Assembly (NCBI GenBank): GCA_030141605.1
Contig: JAQGDQ010000166.1
Location: forward strand, 413,570-460,881
Reading direction: 5' to 3'
Length of the DNA: 47,312 nt
DNA from: Tubiluchus corallicola
Lineage: Eukaryota; Priapulida; Priapulimorpha; Priapulimorphida; Tubiluchidae
Shown here: in pieces, positions 36,544 to 47,100 of the stretch
How the letters are laid out: each line of letters starts with the position of its first letter
How positions within the stretch are numbered: position 1 is the first letter of the stretch
Program-made: the position numbers and the translations under genes
Notes under the pieces: model-generated
Database searches by the model: none
What the model was told of the DNA's origin: nothing
The model's input: only the letters and a program-made list of their open reading frames with translations

Positions 36544-39500
36544 CTGAAAAAAGAATTACTCACAGCATAACCAATTTCTGCAAAACCTGCAGTAATTCTT
36601 TCTTTTCAACTGTTTTGCTGTTCATATCTTTCTGCAAAACCTGCAGTAATTTTTCCTTTTCAACCATTTTGCTGTTCATATCTTTACCAAGACATTGTGA
36701 AGTGCAGTGCTTAACCACAAGTACAGCACTTCAGTTTCAACAATGCATCCCAATACAATTGCTTGATAATAAAAATCAACTGCTACTCAATGAATTAAAG
36801 GAAAAGATCGGTTAATTTGGATGTCTGCTAAAAACAAAATCACAAAATAGCATTACAGCTACCAACAATGTTCTTATCTGCTAAAGTTAGTTAGTAAACA
36901 AGAAAATATTTAAAGGAAAACTGAATCCAATCTTAAACTGCAGGTCAAAACAATCTACCATTTAAAATATTGAAAGAAAACGTAACATTTTTTCAAAAAT
37001 GACTTACAGGAAAGAATTATTACCTCACAAACACAATTTCGCCCTCGCGTCACTAGTTCTTTGCTGTTACATGCATTTCGCCATTTACTAGTTAGACAGG
37101 CACTAGCGTCTACATTTGGTAAACACATTGCATGAAAAACAGGTGCTCTACCTCAGAGTTCAGATGTGCTAGTTTGTGACGAACTACACACGTTCGACGG
37201 CTAATCCATGAGCACAGCGGTTAATTTGAAATTCGAATTTTTATCTTAAAACTTACCTAGTTTTAGAACAACACACTGAATAAATTGCAGAAGCGCTGCA
37301 CTTCAATTTTCGCTTTTGCAAACACGTCCAACACGTCCGGAATATTTTTGCTGTTGAAAATTGCCAGAAACACTGACATTATTGTAGGAGATAAACAGTG
37401 GTGGCTCGTAATTAAAACTACTAGGGGGTGCTGCTTCAGAAATTTTTTAGCCATTATTTTAATATTGTGCAAAACGAAACAAGCATGTGTAATTTTAAAA
37501 AATAAATGTACGAATAAACATACAGATAATCAGGTTCTTACGCAGTATTCTGCACCAGGTAATCAGGTACTTATGCAGTATTCTGCACTAGATAATCAGG
37601 TTCTTATGCAGTATTCTGTACTAGATAATCAGGTACTTACGCAGTATTCTGTACTAGATAATCAGGTACTTACGCAGTATTCTGCACTAGATAATCGGTT
37701 GGATCGGGTAGCGGGTCTTCAATGAGGTAGGATGATAAATATTCTGGTTTCAGACACAACGCCCCACATTTATGCAATGAACTCATGACATCCTATGAAA
37801 AATATTAACAAATCATGAGCTTGACCATGCAGACATGCATTTCTGAACACAATTAAAGGAAAGGTCCAGCCTTCTAGGAGGTTAGGCTTATGTCAATATT
37901 CGCGAAAAATGTTAGGATTTAGTAATAAAACTGCTATTGTTCGCGCATTGTTGACTATAAGTGAATTTATACGCAAAACTTTGCTAGTGCATGTATTAAT
38001 GCACTCTTTATAATACTAAACTCACTTATCCCCAACTTTAATGGCAATTCCAAAGCAGGCGGTATAAAGAGGTGTACAGTAAGTCCTCGCTTAATGAGGT
38101 AATTCGTTCCAGCAAAATGCGGCGTTAAGCAAAACGTTGTTAAACGAAGCCAAGACTTTTGCAGAAAGTAATGTAAAAGAATTGAGATACGTTCCTGAAG
38201 CAAAAATCAATGCTGCTTAAATGATATAAATTAAACGTTTTATGAGTTTTATTTATGTTTCTACTGATTAATTTCTTTCTGCCTGCTTGAAACCACCTGT
38301 ATATCTTAGTTAACTAGCTACCGGTTTTTCTTTCATTAATGTTTAAGTCTAGGCAGCAGTTAAACAATAAACACTACAGCAGAGTCAAAGCCAAGCACTG
38401 GGCAACCTTAGGAATTTTATCTAGCCTGGTTGCTATAACAACACATTGCAGGCAAAATTCTTTGCATAAAGTTTGCTCCCGTCTCACTTGACACAAACAG
38501 CATTTAGTGGTCAATCGGGAAGCAAAAACGTATGTACTTGTATAATAATTGCGCTGTTTACGTTTCCAGTGTGTTTTTAGAACAACATAAAGTAATATGC
38601 ATTGTTTTTGTAAAAATGTTGTTGATAAAATGAAAATTGGCTTCGGGCAAAGTAAGAAAATTGTCGTTAAAACGAAACACAGCGTCGTTATTTAAAAAGA
38701 AGCGTCACACGTTCAGGGTCGTTAAATTGAAAAGTCGCTAAACGGGAAGTCGTTAAGCGAGGACTTGCCGTGTGATGATAAAATTCAAATAGAAATTAAT
38801 ACCTCGTCGATTTTGATTTTGTTGATATCTATGAAAGCATGTGTGACATCAGCGAGATCTTCGAAAGGTGGACGGGTTGCGACTACAACACCACCACCTG
38901 CTTCTATTAACCTACGAAAACTTCCTTCGCGTATTCTGCAAAAAAAGTAAGTAGAAAAATGAGGAAATAACAAAAAATAAGACATAGTAAGAAGAGAATT
39001 TCAATTTTCAAATTTTACATAAACAAAACGAGCCCAGAATTTTCAGGTTTGTTTTGGTCAACTACAAAAAAGGCAGGTTTAAATGAGTTTTATCTTTTCA
39101 CAGAGTTCTCTTCTCATTCTGACCCACTGACTCTGGTATCAAAATGCTACGTACGTCTTTGATAAAAACAAATAAACAGTGGCGACTCGTGTATAGGTAC
39201 TGTGTAACTGCAGCAACTCCTACTTTCACTCAATATTATCAATTATATTGAATATGCCTTTTTTCTTTATACTTGCACGGAACCAGAGCACGTGAGGATA
39301 GTGCCATTTGCTTCACAGCCCAGCACAGTATGCTCCAGCGACACGGTGCTGCACATGTGGCCATGCGCACCTGTCTGAGCTCAGGTGTCCCGCCCATCTC
39401 TATTGTGAATTTATGATTGCTTATTTAATAAACAGATTAAACAATTACTTGTGGTGTATTAGAAACACTATTAACCTAGGTTCTATGTGGTCATTATTAA

Positions 39501-42500
39501 TTACATGTATTTGCTTAGTGCTTATATTCAAGCGCAATTGCTTGTTGTGTAGTACCTTGCACCTGTTCGTTATGTAGCACTTATATAAAGCTGAGCCCAG
39601 TAACTGCTTGTGGTGTGTTAGAAAATGAGCTCTTTACATGAATATGAAAGCTACACATTTTCCAAGGAGAATAAGAATTTTTTCTAAAATGTGACACCCT
39701 CAAACTTTTGCGCCCTAGGCTATAGCCTAGTTTAGCCTATGGGTTAATACGCCTCTGAATGTGCTTTGCTTGTTGTTTGTATGTATATGTTTGTATGTAC
39801 ATGTATATATTTTAACGTATATTGTTTACTTTTTATATTTGGCGTGAAATAAACTCAAACTTACCTGTCCATGATCACGACTTTCCAGCCTTCAAACGCT
39901 TTGCCACCCGATTCTCTCCATCGTCTGGCAGCTTTTGCTAAATTCCTGCACATCTCACCTTCACATAACCTGATGGCAACACAAAACACTTTGTAAAACA
40001 GATCACGACTAACGAAATATGTGTTCAGATGATAGACTACTACTATGAGATAATTTTAGTCAGACTAAACACAGCCTGATAAAATGTAAGTGTGCGGTAA
40101 CATGAAAATGCTTATTATAGCAATTTAATATTGGGTTTATTGATCAGTCATCAGATTGTTTATCAATTTGTAATTAGCAAAATTTTATTCACATTTTAAT
40201 TACACTGAAAGAAAATTAAAAAAGCAAAAATGCCGTACGTTAAGGTGACCTCTGTGCCCCATTCATGCTCCTCTTCCAAGACAAAACACTGCTGAGTTCG
40301 CGAAGCTTCCAAGTAAGATTTGTGTAGGATCCACTTACCGGCTGCCAAGCAAGACAGGTACTTTTCATTGCGTGTCGGATTACCTACAAAGAACAACGAA
40401 TTATCATTACACAGTGTCTTGGCACATTTAAAATTACGAAATAGAAAGTGACACTGAATACATCTTATCGAGATCCCACCCAGATCAAGGCTGACTTATC
40501 GAGATCCCGCCCAGATCGAGACTGACCTATCGAGATCCCACCCAGATCGAGACTAACCTATCGAGACCCTACGGAGATTGAGACTGATCTATCGAGACCC
40601 CACCCAGATCATGACTGACCAACTGAAAGCGCAAAGAGATCAAAACTGACCTATCGAGACCCCAATGAGATCAAGGCTGACCTATCGAGACCCCGCTGAG
40701 ATCGAGATTGACCTGTCGAGACCGCGCTGAGATCGAGACTGACCTGTCGAAACCGCGCCGAGATCGAGACTGACTTATTAAGACCTCGCCAAAATCGAGA
40801 CTGACCTATAGAGACCCACACAGATCAAGACTGACCTATCGAGACCTCGCTGAGATCGAGACTGACCTATCGAGAACGCGCTGAGATCGAGACTGACCTA
40901 TCGAGACCCCGCCAAGATCGAGACTGACCTATTGAGACACCGTTGAGATCGAGACTGACCTGTTGAGAGCGCGCCGAGATTGAGACTGACCTATCTAGAC
41001 CCCGCTGAGATCGAGACTGACCTATCGAGAACGCGCCGAGATCGAGACCCCGCCAAGATCAAGACTGACCTATTGAGATCCCGTTGAGATTGAGACTGAC
41101 CTGTCGAGAGCGCGCCGAGATCGAGACTGACCTATCTAGACCCCGTTGAGATCGAGACTAACCTATTGAGACCCCGTTGAGATCGAGACTAACATATCGA
41201 GAACACGCTGAGTTCGAGACTGACCTGTCGAGACCCCGCCGAAGTCGAGACTGACCTATCGAGACCACGCCGAGGTCGAGACTGACCTATTGAGACCCCG
41301 TTGAGATCGAGACTAACCTATCGAGAACACGCTGAGATCGAGACTGACCTGTCGAGACCCCGCCGAGGTCGAGACTGACCTGTCGATACCCCGTTGAGAT
41401 CGAGACTGACCTATTGAGACCCCGTTGAGATCGAAACTAACCTATCGAGACCCCGCTGAGATCGAGACTAACCTATCGAGACCCCGCTGATATCGAGACT
41501 GATAACAGCTTATGATTTGAAGGAACTGGTCTAAAAATAGCACAAAGTTTTGCTTATATTATAACAGCACTGCCGCAGGCAGAGGGAGGTTTAATAGAAT
41601 GCTATTTATGAGTAAAAAACTCGTAATATTGAGACTAAATTAATTGCCTAATTTTGAAGAAATTAATTCTATTCAGGTATTAAACTGTTATGTATTTTTT
41701 CTTACCCTCTCCAACTCCCAAAAAGTGCACAATGTGGCATACATGCAGGTAAGATAAGCTACGAATCAATAAATTTAAAATAAATTGAAATGAAAAGTTT
41801 TTACAAGTTTATACCTATGACGAGATGCGTGCACTCTAAGTCAAAATATTGTGAGGTAGAAACTTCGCCACCCAGTTGCTCTATAAGCCCTCCGTATTCA
41901 TCTCTTTCCTGTTCAATTACAACAAAATAAGATTCATAGCACACAGTCATAAACAAATAGCAATTGGAATTTTCAAATTCAAATTCTGCAAACCACAAAG
42001 CAAAGATAACGGATGTTCATGTTTACGAAATACAGTAATCACCACTTAATAAAACCATCGATAATCAAACCAGCCGCATTTAGGCACGGTCTGGAATTAC
42101 CAACATAGAAACTATTGTTAAGAAATTAATGTTACAGTGCGCCGTTTAGTTAGACCACATTTTCCAGTAATAGGAGAAAAAAGCAATAACAAAATGAAAA
42201 AATGAAATGTATTTTTGATAGTTTGTCTGTTATTAGATATGCAGTTCACCTCTTCTTAGTCAAATTCGTAAAGAAAGTTAAAGGAAAGAACAAGTCGCTG
42301 AGTATATTGGGTTTATTTTACTGTTATCACTTAAACTGTTTGTCGTGTGCTAAAGGAAAGAACAATTTGCTCAGTATGTTGGGTTTATTTTACAGTTATC
42401 AATTAAACTTAGAAAAATGTAACAAACAAATTTGCAAAGAACTGCCTATAAAGCTTAATTTTAAAATAAACTACCTCTGAACAGAAATTTTCAGGCGTGG

Positions 42501-45500
42501 TGGTTGCCACCATTCACTTGAAAATCATGACGTAACTGGGAGACTTCCCGACTTTTCGTAAGCGCATCGTGGCTTTCCGTAAGCGTGCGCTGCTTAAACT
42601 AATTCAAACTTCTGCAGCTTACCTAATGTTCACGCAAGAATATTACAAAATTAGCTTTATAATTTTTTTATAAAAAGCTTATTATACTTTTGATGAAGAT
42701 TAACAGTGCACTACTTTCTTTCAAGACGAATGGCGTCATTGGAAGAAAAATTGACATTGAAAATGGGAGCGGCCCAAGCATGAAGTGATCGCAATTTTAA
42801 AGTGATTTTACTAGTTACACGAGGCGCTTATTGCAGTTTTCGTAAACATTGAAATAAGGATAACTCATCCCAGAAGGCTTAGCCTTTCCTTTAAAGTCGA
42901 CTGTTGCCTCATAGCGTCTCTTTGTGTATGGCTACCGAAGTACATTTACTCTGTTGAATAAACAGTTTTGAACTTGTTTGTACGCACGAGTCATTCTGTA
43001 GGCATGCGAGTGAGTTGACTGTTTAATTGTCATCACATTAATTAAAGTCACCCTTTTACGTACTGTACATTGCGAAGTACACAAACTTGCAGCACATTAT
43101 AAAACCATATCTATTAAGACTGCTTATTCCTGGTTCCATGCCGTGGCGGTTTTATTAACCAGTGATTACTGAACAGGCAAAACCTGCAGCTGTATTAACG
43201 GAATGGAAATTTCTTTTACAACAACTCTGTATACGAACCTGGTTTGCTAAGCCGGAAAGCAAAAACTTGCGATGTTGAACAGCGGGAGGTGCGGAAATTT
43301 CAATCGTTTGTGCGGCATTCGGCTTTGGCAATGGGAATGCTGAAATTGATGAAAACTAATAAAAAAACAGCTTAAGTGCAATTGTAACCTATGTAAAAGT
43401 CTTGTATTAAAGATAATATTAAGATATAATTTGTGCTTGTAAACCAAAATCATTCATAGTTAAAACTACGTTATGATGCTTCAAAGTCGAATGCACCAAA
43501 AATTTAGTCAAATGTGAATTTTTTGCTTTTTTTATAAAAACCAATGCTAAATATACTGGACTTTTATATTCTAGCATCAAATTATCAACTAAATGTTCAA
43601 AAAATACAAAAATTTATAACCTTACTTTTATAACCCTCTACCCACTTTTCTGGCTAGAAACTAGTACTACAATTGTAAAAAACTTGTATTTTAAAACTCC
43701 AATTGTAGCTCGTGGAAGCAGCCATTTTGCCTTGGGTTTTCTCTGTCGCCAAGACCAGATCTTTGTCAGGAAGAGCCATCTACTGGATTTAAACATAACT
43801 TCAATGTGTTCTTACGAAGTATTTGCAACCAACATTTGTATGGTTGCTAAGTGTTTTGTAAAAATGCGACAAAAAACAATGGCTAACTTTAACAGTGATT
43901 TTCTCAAGGTTATGTTTTCAAGTGTGCAGCCTATACCTCAACTTCGACGTGGATTATCTCAGCTTAGAAATAACATAGAGTGATGAACTTGGTATCAAAA
44001 TGATCCTCATTAAATGGAGATTCAGGATACGTGAATAACTAGAAAAGCTTAGTTGCCCTTATGGACAATTTTGCTATGCAAGCATACACATAATATATGA
44101 TAGAGGTGCCGATAACAGACTCACTTTGGGATGGAAGTGTTTTGGCCCAATTAACCTTATGAATGTATTAGCCGCCATGTGTAGTCAATTACTAGTATAG
44201 AAGTCATCACTCGTCAGCTTAGTATGCATTGCAAAGGCTGCAAAAGCTTGAGACATTACTTCTTTATACTTATGCTCTATTTAACTCTATGCTCTTAGTT
44301 GTTCAATGATATTTATGCTTGTAAAGTTGCAAAGAATTCTGGCAGATTACTGCCGCTGCATCGGTAGCAAAAAGCAGCAAAAGTTTCAAGAGGAAACCAC
44401 TAGGCAATTAAAAGTTTATCAACGAGGTTCTATATATAGCTATATAAATTCTTTGACTATGGTGACAGATTCAAAGCAAAACCTAAAGGCGTGGCTTAAC
44501 AGACTCAGTTTGGGACCGAAGTGTTCTGAGTCAATTACGCGACTGATTCCATAAGTACTAAATTTAAACATCGAGTCTAATGAATGGCGCTGGCTGTACA
44601 ATAATATATTACAAACATAAATACTTATAATATTAGAGAAATAAAACGATTCAATCAAATATGGTTGACATATTTCTTTGTGAAATACTAGTAATCACAT
44701 ATGCAAAACAAATTACTGAGAATCAGGCCAACCGTGTATTAAACAAACATATGCACAAAATATTCCAATCCGAGAGGTTTTTTTTGTAATACCTATAGAT
44801 GGCGCCTCTGGTGTCTGAGTGAATTGCGGTTCTTTATCTTCGTCCTTTTCGTCCGTCTGCACGCGTTCATGCAGCGAGCTACTCAGCAACTTACAACCTT
44901 CCTATTAAAAATGTTAAAAAAACCATTTACAGAAACAACAAGACAATATAAAAACAATTATTTGTTCACAAAAAGAAAATTAAAGGAAGACAGGATGATT
45001 TTTCATAAACTACCCCATATTCAAGTATCGTAAAAAGGATACATTTTAATGCAATTAATACTGCAAAAGCGTTTCTGATAATTACATAATATATTAAAAA
45101 CTTAATTAACGGCAGGCGAGCCCAACTGTTGATGCCATAACAAACTAACATGATTTTCAATAGCAAAAATATTTTAGGAGCGTGTTGCACACGTTGAAGT
45201 ACAGTGTTACTGTAAGAGATTCGGGGTGTTGTACTAAAACTAGACAAAGTTTTAAGATAAAAATTCATATTTCAAATTTACCACTGCGCTCACGCATTAG
45301 GTGCTGAACGTGTGTAGGGCACACCCAGGCAGGTGTGCAATAACAAAATTTTACCCAGGCGATTAGATGGAAACAGAACTGAGTTGGTTTGAATGTGACA
45401 TGACAATGGAAAAGCACAATTTGTTGATAAAATCACGGTGTGAACAAGATACTAACTGCGAAACTTGCCTTATAATCGATAACAATCAATTACCTTTACC

Positions 45501-46414
45501 TGTGAGTTGTGATAACAATCAATTACCCGTGAGTTGTGATAACAATCAATTACCTGTGAGCTGTGATAACAATTAATTACCTGTGAGTTGTGATAACAAT
45601 TAATTACCTGCGAGTTGTGATAACAATCAAATACCTTTGCCTGTGAGTTGTGATAACAATCAATTACCTATGAGTTGTGATAACAATCAATTACCTGTGA
45701 GTTGTGATAACAATCAAATGCCTTTACCTGTGAGTTGTGATAACAATCAATTACCTGTGAGATGTGATAACAATCAATTACCTGTGAGCTGTGATAACAA
45801 TCAATTACCTGTGAGCTGTGATAACAATCAATTATCTGTGAGTTGCGATAACAATCAAATGCCTTTACCTGTGAGTTGTGATAACAATCAATTACCTGTG
45901 AGTTGTGATAACAATCAATTAAATGTGACCTGTGATAACAATCAATTAAATGTGAGATGTGATAACAATCAATTACCTGCGAGTTGTGATTTGCATCTGC
46001 TGCATCGTCATTCTGACTTTCCTGTGAACGATTCCACACCATCTCTGCCCTCTCAGCGTTTCCTACTGAATCATCCCAAACAACGGGAACAGACTGCGAC
46101 TGGGATTGATTAGCCACTAAAAATAACGAGCAGTTATTTGAGATGTTATATGGATTTTGATTTAATAAAAAAATCATCATGCAAACCTCAGATGAATGTC
46201 TAGAACAATGAATCTAAATCTATAGAAGCAAAGAAAAGTGGATAAATTAGCAATAGCTGCTGTTTAAGAAACGTCATTTAACGACACACTTTTCTTAGAC
46301 GAATGCCGCTGTCTAGAAGACGGTCGACTGGCCTGCGTCGCGCCAGCTGAACTGGTTGGCGTGCTTCTAGATGTCAGCTTCATGGTTTTTTTAGCTCTTT
46401 TCTTAGTACTGCTC
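36474..46414 (-). CDS. TOPBP1: TOPBP1-like DNA-damage checkpoint scaffold, 3' nine exons
   Basis: Minus-strand exons in transcription order: 46414-46290, 46116-45977, 43355-43239, 41908-41815, 40383-40239, 39969-39865, 38935-38803, 37792-37674, 36543-36474. Phases agree: one carried-in base, 348 codons and TGA. The family protein binds phosphorylated partners through BRCT domains at stalled forks and breaks and activates ATR through a short segment. Seen here: basic Ser-rich linker, activation segment with [18 protein letters not shown], linker [15 protein letters not shown]7 ([41 protein letters not shown]), BRCT8 ([35 protein letters not shown]) and a basic tail [14 protein letters not shown]. 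These match the remembered vertebrate C-terminus in order and spacing. The preceding six BRCT domains lie outside the window. Three of its introns are loaded with satellites, two of them copying the donor itself. Confidence 0.92.
36957..37380 (+). repeat. dispersed repeat family A, copy 3
   Basis: Starts TTTAAAATATTGAAAGAAAA and runs through CGAATTTTTATCTTAAAACT to the GGAATATTTTTGCTGTTGAA core, ending in AAAATTGCC. In the last intron of TOPBP1. Confidence 0.75.
37526..37696 (-). repeat. 33-bp tandem array copying the donor of the penultimate TOPBP1 exon
   Basis: On the minus strand the unit is GATTATCTAGTGCAGAATAC then TGCGTAAGTACCT. The native exon end plus five extra copies run down to about 37526. 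The second (37641) and last (37542) copies keep TGC|GTAAG; two middle copies carry TGC|ATAAG, a C-to-T type change at CpG that destroys the GT. In the exon frame each retained donor reads GCG TAA, so use of any distal donor inserts a stop one codon after the normal exon end. Confidence 0.93.
37674..37792 (-). CDS. TOPBP1: TOPBP1 exon t8: end of BRCT8 (penultimate exon)
   Basis: 119 nt, 39 codons plus two bases, acceptor TTTTTCATAG and donor TGC|GTAAGT. It encodes [20 protein letters not shown] and LIEDPLPDP, matching family [20 protein letters not shown]. The final 23 bases plus the donor are the founder of the 33-bp array on its downstream side. Confidence 0.9.
37853..37970 (-). repeat. family E partial copy (inverted)
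   Basis: Starts TTAAAGGAAAGGTCCAGCCT and includes AGGTTAGGCTTATGTCAATA, the reverse complement of the family E right end. Confidence 0.65.
38075..38772. mobile_element. pogo/Tigger-like non-autonomous DNA transposon
   Basis: The left end CAGTAAGTCCTCGCTTAATG and the right end GTCGTTAAGCGAGGACTTGC are inverted copies (AAGTCCTCGCTTAA shared), about 700 bp apart. Internal parts repeat the AACG/CGTTAA theme near both ends. The style is that of Tc1/mariner-pogo MITEs; no transposase. It lies in the intron directly after TOPBP1 exon t7, ending 30 bp from that exon's donor. Confidence 0.75.
38803..38935 (-). CDS. TOPBP1: TOPBP1 exon t7: BRCT8 core
   Basis: 133 nt (1+132), acceptor TTTTTTGCAG and donor GAG|GTATTA. 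It encodes [20 protein letters not shown] and [20 protein letters not shown], equivalent to family REAGFKRLLQSGGAKVL ... EATHLFSDLNKLK. Confidence 0.92.
39380..39760 (+). repeat. dispersed repeat family D, copy 3
   Basis: Shares GGTCATTATTAATTACATGT, TTGCACCTGTTCGTTATGTA and CCCTAGGCTATAGCCTAGTT with the copies at 5760 and 6690. Confidence 0.75.
39865..39969 (-). CDS. TOPBP1: TOPBP1 exon t6: BRCT7-BRCT8 linker and BRCT8 start
   Basis: 105 nt (1+102+2), acceptor TGCCATCAG and donor ACAG|GTAAGT. It encodes [20 protein letters not shown] and [14 protein letters not shown], matching the family helix LALAAMRWRKK and the first BRCT8 strand (FSGWKVILHVD). Confidence 0.88.
40239..40383 (-). CDS. TOPBP1: TOPBP1 exon t5: BRCT7 second half
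   Basis: 145 nt (2+141+2). The acceptor is TTTGTAG. It encodes [20 protein letters not shown] and [22 protein letters not shown], nearly identical in pattern to family PLRNEKYLASVAAGKWVLH. The AAGKW codons create GGTAAGTGG, a strong-looking cryptic donor inside the exon. The end is placed at AAC|GTACGG, a weak donor, because only this phase joins to the next exon; GAG|GTCACC 10 bases earlier would break the frame. Confidence 0.9.
40455..41512. repeat. 31-bp tandem array, about 34 copies
   Basis: The + unit is GAGATCGAGACTGACCTATC then GAGACCCCGCT. On the TOPBP1 strand each unit contains GATAG|GTCAGT, a five-of-six match to a GTRAGT donor. It fills most of the intron between exons t4 and t5, ending about 70 bp before the acceptor of t5. 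Period 31, so frames do not persist. Variation is high, especially GCGC versus CCCC. Confidence 0.95.
41815..41908 (-). CDS. TOPBP1: TOPBP1 exon t4: BRCT7 first half
   Basis: 31 codons plus one base, acceptor TTGAACAG and donor ATAG|GTATAA. It encodes [17 protein letters not shown] and [12 protein letters not shown], the beta1-alpha1-beta2-beta3 part of a BRCT fold with the GG turn and the CTHLV strand. Confidence 0.93.
42280..42425 (+). repeat. about 72-bp direct duplication, 2 copies
   Basis: Two units with AAAGGAAAGAACAA, TTGGGTTTATTTTAC and AGTTATCA-type ends. Intron between TOPBP1 exons t3 and t4. Confidence 0.85.
42465..42897 (+). mobile_element. dispersed repeat family E, copy 2
   Basis: Matches 8330-8800 along its length (CTCTGAACAGAAATTTTCAG, ACGAGGCGCTTATTGCAGTT, end AGCCTTTCCTTTAAAG), with an internal deletion near the right end. 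Confidence 0.75.
43239..43355 (-). CDS. TOPBP1: TOPBP1 exon t3: linker before BRCT7
   Basis: 39 codons, phase 0 at both ends. The acceptor is TTTTTATTAG. The donor CAG|GTTCGT is weak. It encodes [20 protein letters not shown] and [12 protein letters not shown], matching the family segment SIAFPLANPP ... YIFQLSSLNPQ that precedes BRCT7; ERDEYGGL follows in the next exon. Confidence 0.88.
43685..44960. other. intronic DNA, no exon recognised
   Basis: Contains open frames of 72-99 codons on both strands without splice or family support. Two segments, 44090-44190 and 44470-44560, share GCCGATAACAGACTCAC / GCTTAACAGACTCAGTTTGG-like words and GAAGTGTT, suggesting an old duplicated repeat. Confidence 0.5.
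44985..45310 (-). repeat. dispersed repeat family A, inverted copy
   Basis: Reads CTTAATTAACGGCAGGCGAG, then AGCAAAAATATTTTAGGAGC and GTGTTGCACACGTTGAAGTA, the reverse complement of family A landmarks. Confidence 0.72.
45478..45990 (-). repeat. 27/33-bp minisatellite copying the 5' splice site of the ATR-activation exon
   Basis: On the minus strand the unit reads CACAACTCACAGGTAATT then GATTGTTAT, so it contains the exon end and donor CAG|GTAATT. About 18 copies are visible (GATAACAAT on the + strand every 27 bp; a few units are 33 bp because of an extra CCTTTA-type insert). Most keep CAG|GT; copies near 45818, 45905 and 45932 have lost GT. In the exon frame each unit adds VIDCYHNSQ (or an 11-residue version), open for about 11 units until CAG has become TAG at 45670-45668. 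Confidence 0.95.
45977..46116 (-). CDS. TOPBP1: TOPBP1 exon t2: ATR-activation segment
   Basis: 140 nt, acceptor TATTTTTAG and donor CAG|GTAATT. It encodes [20 protein letters not shown] and [14 protein letters not shown], equivalent to the family VWDDPTAREERARL core, whose Trp is needed for ATR activation. It ends ANHNSQ in phase 0. The last bases plus the donor are amplified in the 27-bp array directly downstream. Confidence 0.88.
46290..46414 (-). CDS. TOPBP1: TOPBP1 exon t1: basic Ser/Thr-rich linker
   Basis: 125 nt (1+123+1). It encodes [19 protein letters not shown] and a Ser/Arg/Gln-rich stretch ending RQRHSSKK. The acceptor TTTAAAG|G is poor in pyrimidine and the donor AAAA|GTGTGT is weak; both were chosen because they join in frame to the next exon. 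The linker is not strongly conserved, so the boundaries are less certain than for the others. Confidence 0.62.
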
Positions 46415-46842
46415 CTTTAAACAAATTAAAAATATTTTAAAAATTAATATTATTCTTGAAAATTACACGAAACTTGATAAGTTGTATAAATATTATTGAT
46501 ACAGACAGGAATGTTGGCGTTAGGAAGGTGTAACAATTACCATATTGTACTCATAGATATAAGCTACTACATAATAGCAGAATTACGCCATCTAGTTACC
46601 ACTTTGACATAAAATTTGCTAAATTTTATGCATATGCATCGTATCTTGTTAGTCAAAACTGCTTCGTAAACTTTTTTGCGAAAAATGCAATTAATTCTGT
46701 AAACCCTGCCTTGTGACACACGACTGATAACTATTGAGATATGAATACAACAACAATCGAAATGTGTATAATGCTAAAAGTGCAAATACGCATGTAAGAC
46801 CATTTTGAATTTTTACACGGAAATAAACTTAATCTGTTAATA

Positions 46843-47100
46843 CAGTGGTTCCCAAAGTAGGGGTAAATGACCCCCCGGGGGTAATATGTTTTTTTTGGGG
46901 GGTAACGGGCACCCCTCTGAAAATTTTTAAAACTTCGCTCGGAATGCATTTTACGTAGTTTTCTTCTTGAAGAGACTGCCTCCGGCAGGCAACAGTGTCA
47001 TGGGGTCCATCATTCGCACGTTCCCACGAGATCTGGTGCGATCCTAGGGAGCAGTCAAAGTTCACGATTGTTTCTTTGGTTTCTTCTCTATCGACATTTC
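46843..47100. mobile_element. possible hAT-like transposon end
   Basis: CAGTGGTTCCCAAAGTAGGG at 46843 is the classic start of hAT terminal repeats, followed by runs of C and G (CCCCCCGGGGG) common in such ends. The other end (expected TTTGGGAACCACTG) is not in the window. A minus-strand frame of 78 codons lies in it but is not recognised. Confidence 0.55.

Noticed and set aside
44306-44554. 82-codon + frame and 43684-43983 99-codon frame as exons
   Set aside because: No convincing acceptor/donor pair and no recognisable family; within a TOPBP1 intron on the other strand.
45367-46113. Plus-strand frames with NNQLPVSCD repeats
   Set aside because: Shadow of the minus-strand TOPBP1 exon and its array.
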